A program made the position numbers and the translations under genes. The notes below the pieces were generated by a model. The model saw nothing but the letters and a program-made list of their open reading frames with translations, did not search any database and had not been told where the DNA came from. From contig NJPS01000044.1 in NCBI GenBank assembly GCA_002946415.1, forward strand, positions 1,014,076-1,078,075: DNA of 64,000 nt, in the 5' to 3' direction. Below are positions 23,701 through 35,136 of this stretch, in pieces. The DNA comes from Rutstroemia sp. NJR-2017a BVV2. Taxonomy: Eukaryota > Ascomycota > Leotiomycetes > Helotiales > Rutstroemiaceae. Position 1 is the first letter of the stretch. Each line of letters opens with the position of its first letter.

Positions 23701-26700
23701 CTCAACTATGCAGGGCTCGGTGTCTGCAAGTCTGAGATCCAGATAGTGAAGGACTACATCATCCCCGCATGGCAGGGTAGCTTGGCATGTAGTTGGCCTC
23801 CTTGTTCGAAGGAACAGACGGCGAGTCTTATACTCCGATTGTATCTCAATATGCCGCTTTCCGTCGAAGTACGGAAAAGCATTGCCACTCTGCCACTCGT
23901 GCCAAGCCAACGTGTCAATGGACAACCATCTTCCAAATTTGTTCGTGCTTCGGCTCTAATTGATCCTTCTATTAAAGGATTAGCGGATTTATTTTTCCAC
24001 GATGAAGAGGTGCTACCGACAGACGCATCTTACCAAGAATTTTCCTGGATCTACAGAGAGTTTGGTTTACGAACTGTCGTCAATGAGGACATGATCTATG
24101 AGAGAGCAGCCAAGCTTGCTAGCAACTCGTACTCTGCTGAAGAAGTCCGCTCTCGTGCATTCAAGCTTCTAAAAATGGACTGGTCACCATCTGCAATCCT
24201 ACTGGATGCGACGCGAAAGCGTTTCAGGGAGTTGCAATGGCTTCCGGTTCTTCGTCCAGATGGAAGTGAAGCTCTGGAGAGCGCAAATCGATGCCGTGGA
24301 ATCGAAGATAGTCTGCACGCAGGATTCGAGATGCCAATTCTTGGTTATTCCGTTTCACCCGCTTGGAGAGACCTCCTCGGGTGGGACAGCCCCTTGTCAA
24401 ATCATACATTGCTCGCCCAGATCAATCAAGGCATCGCAAAAGAGAATCGTGCCGTCATTGATGCTGTTCTCAAGTACATCCGGGAAAACTCTCAACTAAA
24501 ATTGGTTTCTGTTGAATTGAGCCGACTAAGATGCGTGGTTGCAAATGATACACTCGTCACCGCAGCTAAAGCATTCCACTCTGGATGTAGTCGCCTCAAT
24601 CCATACATGGTGAATGTCGACAAGTCATTTTATAAAGTCCATGAAGATCTTCTGAAAGAAATCGGAGTTCGGCGAAAGCCAGAAGCGAGAGACATAATTA
24701 ACGTGCAGGCTCAGATTGAGCAATTGGGCTATCCTCTAGCAGAAACAGATATAGATGTTTTATTGGAGACCGTCAATCTAGCTAGTTCGTTTCCTGGAGG
24801 ATCTGTGCAGGGTCTGAAGGTGCTAGATCAGGAGGGAATTCTGTGTCCAATTGAGGATATTGTATTCAATGACCTGCCGCACGAGTCGTTCGAGGAGAAG
24901 ATTAGATACGCAGACTCCCGAATTTCGAAACGGTTGGCCACCAAACTTTCGATTGAGCCGCTGAGCGAACGAGTAAAGAAAGGACAACTGCAATTGATAG
25001 ACCAAGACGACGACGAAGAGTTCTGTCAGCAGGAAGATGTCACAACAAGCATATCAGATACACTGGATAGGTATCCTATTGAGACTACTTTCAAAGAGTT
25101 TCTTGCTAATGCAGATGATGCTGAGGGCGCGTCCAATGTCCATTGGTTATTGGATGAGAAATCTCATCCTACTAAGAAACTTATCGACGATGAGATGAGA
25201 CACCATCAGGGACCAGCGCTTTTGGTCTATAACGATGGAGGTAAATACTCCTCTTCTTTACTGACTGGATTTTGCTAACGAGGATGGTGCGTTAGTTTTT
25301 AGTGAGAAAGATTTTGCCGGCCTGAAGAATCTAGGAAGAGGGAGCAAACGTGACGATAAGTCTGCCATTGGTCAGTTTGGGAGAGGGTCTCAGACTATGT
25401 ACCATTGGTCTGATACTCCCATGATACTTTCTGGTGAATACCTACTGATTTTAGAGTACGTATCATACTTCTTACCCAGTCCGCTTGTATAACTGCTGAC
25501 CATTCAAGCCCGCTGCGACAAAGTCTGCCCAAAAACTATCGTCGTCAATCTCGTTATGCAGGTGTCAAAGTACTGCTCTCAAGCCTCAGAAACACAAGCC
25601 CGGACCAACTCGCACCATTTCAAAACCTATGGGGATACGATTTGGATACCAATTATTTTAATGGAACTATCTTTCGCATGCCGCTACGCAAAGCACCGTC
25701 GCCGCTGAGAAAGGATGTAAAGTCTTTCGGTGTAGACATAGCTCTCAAGCACTTAATTGCGTACTCGAGAGAGGCACGAATTTCTCTACTCTTCTTGAGG
25801 AAAATCAAGGCGGTCACATTTCAATGCCAAATGTCTGATGAAACTCTGTGGTCCGTTGTGAAAGAGATCTCTCCCGTTGGTCCGGATTTTCGGCCAGTGA
25901 AGTCTGGGTTTATCACTTGCTTATACAAGAATACGATCAGCCCGGGTGAAGTCGCAGTTACAAAGGATGAATGGTGGGTGTACAAAGAAGTAGACCAGAA
26001 CCTGGAGTCGGTACCCATTCATCTTCAAGAGCGACTGTCTCGAGTAAGAAAGAACGTGGAATGTGGCGTTGCAGCTCTGATTTCTTGCACGAATTTTTCT
26101 GGACCTGAAGATTTATCTCGTCCTATCCCGAAGATATTCAGCAGTCTTCCTTTGCCGATTGAATCTCATCTACCTGTCCATATACACGCCACATTTCAGC
26201 TTTCTGGAGACAGACGATCTCTCAGCACAGGAGGTGAATTTGCCGAAAACTCTGGGTCAGATTGGAACAAATGGCTTCTAGAAGATAAGATCACTAAAGC
26301 TTACTTCAATTCCTTAGAAAGTCTTGTTCAGCGAATCGGGGCAGAGGTTTATCGCTTTTGGCCTCCTGGAGATTTTGAAAAAGGCGAATTGGCACCATTG
26401 GTTGAGTCATTCTGGAATACACTACCTTCGATCGACTCTCCTATATATCCAGGTGTACAGTCTCCTGAAGATGTCAGTAAGGTGATGACAAAATCTGAGG
26501 CAATTTTCAACTTATTTCCGCCAGTCAAGTCAAAAGTGCTGGATCCTTTCCTGCAAGACCTAGTACCGAATCTTGCCACTTCGATACCTACTCCTCTCAT
26601 TTCGCGATTCGAAGGCATGCCTTTCAAATGCGTATGTCGTGATATGCTGAGGGATCTACTCAAAACCGCCAAGGCAAAGGAATGGCTTCGAAACCCTCCG

Positions 26701-29517
26701 CAAGCAGGCGTGAGCCGCTTCGCTATACTCAATGAGATATTGCCCGAAATGATATCGATCAATGCTAAGAAGGATGAGCTAGATGAACTGGTCGGCTGCG
26801 CACTTATTCCGTTGGCAAACGGTAGCTTGGGAGAGTTGCAGTTGCTACAGGCTGGTATCAAGACTAGATGCTACTACATTGTTGATGAGGTCGAGTTCAA
26901 TCTCTTCTCGTTTGCTCGGTGCCTCATAGTGCCAGAGACGTTCAGGAACTCTGAAGGCTTGCAGGAACTCGTTAAGCAAGATCGGTTCAACATTAAGACC
27001 TTGCAGCTCTGTCATGTTCGAGATCTCCTATCTTTGAGACATTCTCTATCAAAAATCGATGACCCGGCGACTGATGCATGGCTGGGCAAGTTCTGGTCTC
27101 ATTGGAATAGATCTAGACCGAGTGTAGAAGTTCCACTTATTGAGGCTGATCTTTTCGCTGGACAGCCATTGTTGAAGTCCGGATATATGGGAACGTCGGT
27201 ATATCGCTCCTTCGATGAGTTGGATACCTTGCCGTGCGTTATTGACCCTACAGATGAGACGCACAGAGTCCTATGCCAGGGCGTTACTGGCCTTCACATA
27301 TTTCGGCCCGATTTTATGCCTCACAGCATTTCTAAGGCTGAAGCGTCGCTCAGTGATAGTCGCTCATTTAAAAGATTTATCAACGCATTAACCAAGTTAT
27401 ATTCTGTAGCTTCGCCAAACAAAGCCGACTTCGTCAGACAACGATTTACTGAATCTGCTTTACACGTAAGTTCAGAATCTGGCAACAAACACAATTTTAA
27501 TGAGATAACTTGCTAACATCATGTTAAGACTCTACGGGCGCTTACTACCGATTTTGTAGTATCTGGGAACAAAGAAAATCTCGAGTTTCTCGCGTCTCTT
27601 CCAATATGGCCAGCGGTCAATCACTCTGATCCGAAACAGAATTGCCTTTCAGCAACACGAGCAAAGATCACCACACATACCCAGTTACTCGTTCCATGGA
27701 GCGCCAGGACGACCGAATTCATCGATCTAGATAGTGTGGCTCAGTTAAAATTGTCTAAGGAATGTCTAAGGCGACTAGGCGCTCTAGAGGTTGATCCTGA
27801 GCAGATGATTGAATCCGTTGCAACCGCGAATTTCCCAGCAACTCTCACGGAAAGTAACAAGGCTGCCTATTTCAACTTTATCAAGGCTGTTAGCGAACAC
27901 ATTAGATACACGAAAAAGTCTCCGGCAACGATATCTAAATCGACAATGATATCTAAATTGTCCTCCACCCGTCTTGCAGCTGACCGTAATGGCGAGATGC
28001 ATGAAGCAAAAGATATGTTCGACCATAATGACATGATTTTTCAAGCAGCATTCGGAGAAAATAAAGCATGTTTTCTGCATGAGAATATTCAGGTATATTA
28101 TCAGTTCTGGAAATCAATTGGACTGCGTTGCAGGGAGGACTCTTGCTTCCAGAGCCCGGACTATATCAAGTGCCTTACTTCGCTGGAGAATATCATCAAA
28201 AAAGTGGAATACACGTCTCTAGTCGATAAAAATCAAGACTTCCAGAATAGAGTTAAGTTGATACTCTCTCCACTGGTGGAGCCAAGTTCTGCAACTTATC
28301 GCTTCGATACCACCGATTGGAGGCAGGTTGCAAAACATGAAGTGTTCTTGGTGCGGAGAACCCATTCGGGAGAACCGGAATACCGCCGAGATAACATGAG
28401 CAGAATATCGGAAGTTGATGCAGCCATTCCACTCTCTGAAGTAATTCTTTACAAACATGCTGCTGTCTGTTGGAGTCAGACACCATTTGTGATGCTCGAA
28501 CCAACTGGCGAAGTTCTGAATAAGATTGGAAGAAATGGAGAGCCAAGCATTCTTAGCGTATGGAGACACATCGATCATTTGATGCAGATTTCGCAGAACC
28601 TAGGCAAAGCTGATTTGCAATATCTTATTTCGGATCTATTCACAAGTTACTCCTACCTTCAGAGCCATCTTAAGCAGAGCGTCCGATGTTTCGATAGTTG
28701 CAAGCACTCGCTCGGAAAGAACAATTTGTGGTTAAACATTGATGCAACTGACACTAAGGATATGCTTGTTAAAGATGTTCTAGAGTCTTGGACTCCTCTG
28801 CATCACCTTCTTCTTATAAGCTCAACCGATGCCCCCCCACTCAAACGTGTCAGGCAAAGCTTGATGCCATATCAGAAACTCCTCAAAGAACTAGGCTGCG
28901 CGTCTGTTTATTACCCAACCATTGAGCCTTTGCAGGTACAATCTTCACAGTCACTAGTGAGTACATTGCAAGGAATGAGAGAAAATGGCAAGATGCTAGA
29001 TATTGTCTTTGTCTCTGAAGGCCTCCGCTTCCCCGCTCACAAGGTTGTTCTCGCTGCAGCGTCGACCTACTGCACCGCAGCTTTCTCCGGCTTCTGGTCC
29101 GACGAAAACGAAATAACACTTTCGGAAATTAACCCTCACACTCTCAAAATACTCATCGATACAGCATACGAGTTGCCCATCGATTGGACTGAAATGCAAG
29201 TTGGTCCCGAAGACAAGCTCGAAGATGAAGATGCTGCGGAGGATGCTACCGATAAGAAGCTTACCCGGCTGTTGGACTTGTTCAAGGGTGCTGATTATTG
29301 GGGTATGCTCGCGTTGGCAAACCAAGCCGAGAGTAAGATTTTGGAGCAATTCACCTCTTTCATTCGCTTTAACAACTTAGATGAATTCCAAGAGAAAGCG
29401 AGGAATGTCCGAAATTTTGAGAAGGCTTGCGCTGCGTACCGTGAGAAGAATAACCTAGCGTTTGCAAGGTGGAAGAGCGCGTTGACACAGTGTGAAAATA
29501 GGGATGCTGAGCAGTAG
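20723..29517 (+). CDS. Giant sacsin-like protein: two GHKL ATPase repeats plus C-terminal BTB domain
   Basis: Nine exons (20723-20866, 20920-21120, 21171-21583, 21634-21868, 22017-23515, 23565-25240, 25296-25455, 25509-27465, 27529-29517) join in frame into 2757 residues. All introns are 49-63 nt except the fourth (148 nt). Repeat 1 has the N-box ELLQNADDAG (Glu35, Asn39, Asp42), G1 GPALLAFNNA (Asn80 where sacsins have Asp) and G2 GKFGRGFNSVY (from residue 107). Repeat 2 has EFLANADDAEGA (Glu1342, Asn1346, Asp1349), G1 GPALLVYNDG with Asp1388, and a variant G2 GQFGRGSQTMYHW. Long sacsin-repeat regions with HIHATFQLSGDRRSLSTGG-type stretches follow each. From about residue 2584 a BTB/POZ fold begins (LDIVFVSEGLRFPAHKVVLAAAS). 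The family is HSP90-like in fold and associated with chaperone function. BTB domains often dimerise or bind cullin-3, so a link between chaperone and ubiquitin ligase is conceivable. Confidence 0.85.
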
Positions 29518-31623
29518 ATGGATGGTAGTGCGTACTGAGAATGCTAGAATAACGACGGAATGAATTCGTGACTGTATGGCTGGTTTATAGAAACGCGACG
29601 TGTATTTTGAGGTTGGGAATGGTCTTGTATACTATATCTCATACTAGTTAGGCTCGAGCTCGTTGCGATAGGATCTCGTGATACTTTCTATGCTCTTCCT
29701 GCCTTCCGATACGCTTAAAAGCGACAGAGGACAATGATAATCCATAGAATTAAAAGATGCTATATGAAAAGTTTCTCACCCACAAGTTGGCTGCAAACAT
29801 TTAATTGACAAGATAGCTCTGGAAAAACTCTTTTCGATTTTGCAGCCAAATCAGAATAAGGAAAGTGATATTCAATATGCTCAATGAGCAGACACCAGAC
29901 CGAACTAGACGCTATTATAGAAAAAAGACATTCCAGTCGCGTTCACAAGGTCAGTCGATATAGCTAGGCTGCGAACCTACCACCGGGTTGGGGCACTCGT
30001 AGAGTCATGGGTGGGTTGAAGGGCATGTGGGTTACCTGGTGGCCGTGCTGGTCCTGACTCTGGTATAGACCACCCCTACTTGGTTTGTTGGCTGGGTTAT
30101 GAGTGGGTTGAAGGTGCTCAATGGGTGTACTTGTGGGTGGGTTGAAAGGCTGGAAAGCCCACCTATGAGTACCATCGAGCAGTCTTTACACGAGAATTCT
30201 TCCTCTCCATTAAGGATTTCATGATGCCGACTGGGCTTTTCTGTTAGGCACTGGACGACTTTCACCGCTCGTCTCCGTAATACTTTAGAACAGCGATTCC
30301 GCGTGTTAGACAGCTGATTTCTCTAGCCTACTAGTCTACAAGTTTTGTCGGGCAAACCAGGACTTTCTGTCTTGCTCCGGGTATGCCAGGAGGGTTCTAA
30401 GATTATGATGATAACACAAATAAAGAAAGTCTCCAATGTTATGGAAGCCAATAAATACCAGCGAGTCGGGCTCATTGGCTTGTGCAAGTAGGAGCGGGAA
30501 CGACAAAGCGCTGCCCATTGTAATAGTCCTTCCGCTGATGAAATTAAGAATAATTTCATCTTAGCTTTAAATGATATAGGAGAGAGTATTGAAGGAGGAA
30601 ACGGACGAGGGAGAATTTGTGAACATGAAAGAGTGATGAACAGGGCGGAAGCATGAGAAGGGATTGTGATGCCATAAGGATGGGGCAATACCATTAGGTG
30701 CGAGAAATGATAAGAGTGCATATGTGTAACAGCAGTTGCAGACGCAAGAAAAGGTAACATGATTATACAGAAAGATAAAACTGTAGCTTTCATTCCACTC
30801 GCTGATAGAGCATGCATCTTTTAAGGCTTCATATTCTACCAGGGGCTGTGGGGCTGTGCCATGATCCCGAGCTGGCACACTTCGATTGAGATTGATGGAT
30901 GATACTTAAAAGGAACAACGAGAACTAAAAAGCATTCTCAGTACTTCGTAGTATGCTCGTGACTAGCCTTTAAAAAGAATTTACCTGTCCAGTGGACGCA
31001 GAAATAGGGGTAAAATGTGGGACATAGGGTAATTAGGAGCATCGGTGACTGGCAGTGGTCCCTCCAACCTCCGTTCGTTCATTGCATACTTGCAACATAT
31101 GATTATACGCCTTGTTGCGCCCAGCGGAATAGCTCTATATCGATTCAGGACCCTTTTAAATCTACAACTCTACGTTTTCGTATTGCGGAGCGGTGATAGA
31201 AGTCTCTCAAGTCGGGCTTCGATGTTGATCTAGTAGGATGGATATCTTAGAGTAGTAGCATTATAGCACATCTAGGGGATAGTGAGAACAGAAATCAATG
31301 TTGCTATCACTTACCTCCCGTGCCTCGGCGGCATCAAAGCATGAATTATGTTGAAAAGGATTGACCAAACAAACGCTGATCTGCTGCGGTCAATCATCCT
31401 TGACACTAGCGGCCGATCAGAAACAGCCATCATGTTTCCAACCCACCCCGCCAAGAACTCGAGTCTCTCTCAATCCAAACTCACCTACCAGATTCCTCAA
31501 TAAACCTTCTTGCAGTCACTCTTTGGATTTGAAGAAAAGCTAGGAATTAATTATATCCTCCTGCTTGCGATTCGGAAATTCATATCGAAATAACCATAAA
31601 CCAACAGTCATACACCGCCCATC
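29518..31623. other. Long intergenic region with an 11-bp inverted repeat and G/T-rich repeats
   Basis: No gene is supported. A perfect inverted repeat, TTGGCTGCAAA (29787-29797) and TTTGCAGCCAA (29839-29849), surrounds 41 bases. Between about 29,985 and 30,170 the sequence is G/T-rich and repeats GGGTTGAAGG-like words at least three times. The open frame at 30323-30817 (-) shows no known motif. Both items may be remnants of a small mobile element, but I cannot define its ends. Confidence 0.4.
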
Positions 31624-34029
31624 ATGGGGGTGTCTGCCATTGAAGAACAACGCCAGAGTAAGCTGGAATCACCCAAGTTCTGGGACCACTCCTCCATCTG
31701 ACATGAATTATAGTTATCCTGGACGCAATCAAAGCTATCACCCAGGGCGATGTATGTTCTATCCCGTCTGCGATCAAATATTTGCTGAGAATTGTGTAGT
31801 GGAAGGTGCTGGTCATCGACGAGGCGACGAAGAAGATCGTATTTAGTGTCCTTAAGGAGGACGACATCCTCAATGAGAACATTGCCAGTATGTCGAGCTT
31901 GGAAGAGAAAGACTTGAGAGAATATACTAAACGAACTTAAGATGTCGAAACGCTGGAAAGTAGGAGGGAGATGAACCAGAGCATGGATGCCATATACTTT
32001 CTCTCTCCACTACCACACGTCGTGGATTGTCTGCTGGCAGATTTCGAACGCCGACGATATCGAAAATCCTACCTGGTTTGGGTGGCTCTCCTCGATCCTC
32101 AGATGCGCCGGCGCATCGACTCCTCCAGACAAGCTCAAGAGCAATTGGCTGGCTTCGAAACACTATCGATAGATTATCACCCCCGCGAGTCGCATTTAAT
32201 AACGTTCCGAGATCCTTGGAGTTTTCCCATTTTATATCATCCAGCGTGCAATAGCTTAGTTCGCGATCATATGCAACTTCTGGCACAAAAGGTAGGAAGA
32301 CCTTCTGTTGGTTGGTTGCTGAGTGTGGGTTAGAAACTGACTTGGGGCATAGATAACAGGCATATGCGTCTCTCTAGGAGAATCACCGAAAATTCGATAC
32401 TATAGACCTAAAAACCCCACCCACGAAGCAGCGGTTCTCTGCTCTCACCTCGCGCGATTTGTTCAAGAAGAACTCGACGCTTATACACAATGGAATCCGA
32501 ACTTTCCACCACAATCCGCACGGCCTCAAGGTGTCCTCCTTATTACTGACAGATCAATGGATATGTTCGCGCCTATATTACATGAATTTACCTACCAGGC
32601 AATGGCACATGACCTTTTGCAAATCAAGGACCATGATAAAGTTACATACAGAACTGTTTTGAACGAAGGGACACCACAACAAGAGGAGAAAGAAATGGAA
32701 ATAGGGGAGAAGGACAAGATATGGGTGGAGAATAGGCATCAACATATGAGCAAAACAATCGAGAAATTGATGAATGATTTCAAGAAGTTCATCGCGGACA
32801 ATCCACATTTCGCCAATCAGGATGCACAAAACGTCAGTATCAACCAAATCAAGGATATGTTAGCAGGATTGCCACAGTTTCAAGAGATGAAGGAAGCATA
32901 TTCGTTACATTTGAATATGGCACAAGAATGTATGAATATATTCCAGGAACGCGAACTACCCAACGTCGCCCTTGCGGAGCAAACTATGGCTACCGGGCTC
33001 GATGAAGATTACCGGAAAGCGAAGAATATGGGCGAGCAAGTGATTCGCTTACTGGATACACCTCAGGTCGGTCCTCAGGAGAGGTTGCGACTTATTGTAC
33101 TTTATATCATGTTCCGAGACGGACTGATAATGGAGGATATCGAACGACTTCTTCATCATTCTGGTCTTCCACTTTCTGAACTCGAACAAATCATCAACCT
33201 CGGACTTCTTGGCGTGCACGTTACCAAAAAGCTCAAAGATCCTAAGACCGTTCCAACGCCTCTTTTCGCTCCTAAACCTCCACCCACCGTTATAAACGAA
33301 GAATTGGGTCTATCCCGCTATGAGACCAACGTACAACGCATGCTCGAAGAACTCACCAGAGGCAGCCTCGACCTCTCTACCTTCCCCTACACGAAACCTC
33401 CCAACGACCCAGCCGAAGAATATGCGCTACACTCGCAAGCCTCTCTCCGCAGTGCAAAACCCACCTGGGCACGTGGTCGCTCTTCTACTCCAGACAACAT
33501 GCAACGAATCATCGTATTTATGGCCGGCGGCGCCACCTACTCCGAGGCTCGCACTTGTTACGAAACTTCTCGCAATCATAATAAAGACGTCTTCCTCGCC
33601 ACATCCCACATGTTCACCCCATCCTTGTTCCTCCGACAAGTAGGCGATCTCACAGCCGACCGAAGACGTCTAGATCTCCCAATTGACCGCCCAAAACCAA
33701 AAGCACCCGCCTATCTTTTCAAAGCGAATGATCCTCCACCAGCGCCAGCACCTGTTCCTCGGGCGCCACAGCCTGGTATGGGACTACCAGGACATCCGAC
33801 AGGACCGTCTAGAAGTCCAGGGGCGTCGGCTCCGTCAATGATGAGTCCGCAGGGGGCGGATGGAAGGCCACTGACCGCGGGCATGGCGAATATGAGTCTG
33901 AATGGAGGCGGACCGAGTGCGCCGTCGCCGCAGGATCATCATACGGGGAAGCTGGAAAAGAAGAGCAAGCAGGAAGATGGGGATAAGGAGAAGAAGAAAA
34001 AGAGAGGTTTCTTTAAGAGTAAGAAATGA
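31624..34029 (+). CDS. sec1: Sec1/Munc18 family protein Sec1 (exocytosis)
   Basis: Five exons (31624-31657, 31714-31751, 31800-31887, 31942-32291, 32353-34029), with introns of 48-61 nt, give 728 residues. The protein begins MGVSAIEEQRQIILDAIKA and continues with WKVLVIDEATKK and EDDILNENIA, the conserved SM-protein N-terminal domain. SMDAIYFLSPLPHVVDC, DPWSFPILYHPA and GVLLITDRSMDMFAP are family hallmarks. Residues of domain 3, with KDKIWVENRHQHM, follow. The C-terminus is Pro-rich and ends in a Lys-rich tail (EKKKKRGFFKSKK), typical of filamentous fungal Sec1. It binds the assembled plasma-membrane SNARE complex and drives secretory vesicle fusion at growth sites. The small 5' exons were chosen because they restore the family N-terminus exactly. 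It is convergent with the 4E-T-like gene. Confidence 0.93.
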
Positions 34030-35136
34030 GCGGGTGATACTTGAAGAGGGTTTCTTGCTATTTATGCGCGTTGAGCTGTCGGAAGTGGGCTAGGATCTTG
34101 GGGGGCGGAGAGCAGATGGAGGTATTTGATTTTATGTCGCGGGGTTCTATGCATGCCCGGGAAAATGCTGGAATATGGTGAGATGGGGAGATTGAGCAAA
34201 TGTGGATGAATGACAAAGGAGAAAGGGACGGTGTATATTGAAGCCGCGGAGCAAGAGGAGACTAGAGGAGCATCACATCGCACGGAATCGTGTTGTAGTA
34301 TAATTTAGCTGCGGCACAGAAGACAAATATGTGGAATATGAATAGTAGTGAGGGCATAAGGGTGTGGTATACTGTAAGGATGGCGCATAGCAGGATTAGG
34401 ACGCAAGAGGGATGTAGAACAGAACAGGACAATTGGGGGAGAACAGAACAGAACAGCCGTCACCATAATAGAATCGAATGAGTCTAACTTGTTTATCGAA
34501 TGCACGCAGCCAAGTACATAATACAGCACTGCACAGCGCCCATCCTTTTTCAGGACACCTCCACCCCACCAACCATTCATCATCCATTTCTCAATTAAAT
34601 TATCCGTCCAGTTTCACCAGCTAGAGTATCGATCCATTAATTGATCAGATTTCTTGCACGCCCAATCATCATCCATCCCTCCTCTCTCCTGTCATACCTC
34701 GTGCTAGCATGCGTCGCCTATACTTCATATGCACCACAAGCAAGCAAAAACACAGCACACAGCACACAGCACCGCATCGTATGATATCGAATGAGAAAGT
34801 TCAATTAACGCACTCCCTTGCTTGCGTTTCGCTACGCTCACGTCATACCTCACTGGCTCTACTACGAATCCCATCCCCTTCCTTTCCCTATCCATCCCCT
34901 TTCATCTGATTGCATTCCCATCCATAGCATCCTCCATAATCCATCCATCGATTCATTTTCTGCAAATATGATTATACGTAAAGTATGGTAAAAGCAAGTG
35001 AAAGCAAGATAGATGCATGCATCATCAACCAAAGTATACCTACAGTATAATTCATATGTTTCTTTTGTCATTCATCATATCCATCCCATCTGTCCAACTC
35101 TCCACCCCTGCCCCCAATCCTACCCTATACCACAGC
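34030..35136. other. Convergent intergenic region between sec1 and the 4E-T-like gene
   Basis: It holds the two 3' UTRs. Small simple repeats are seen, such as ACAGCAC units near 34,750-34,775 and CCATCC words near 34,900-34,960. No gene is supported. Confidence 0.4.

Noticed and set aside
30323..30817. 164-residue open frame on the minus strand
   Set aside because: No recognisable motif, odd composition and no splice-consistent extension; treated as chance.
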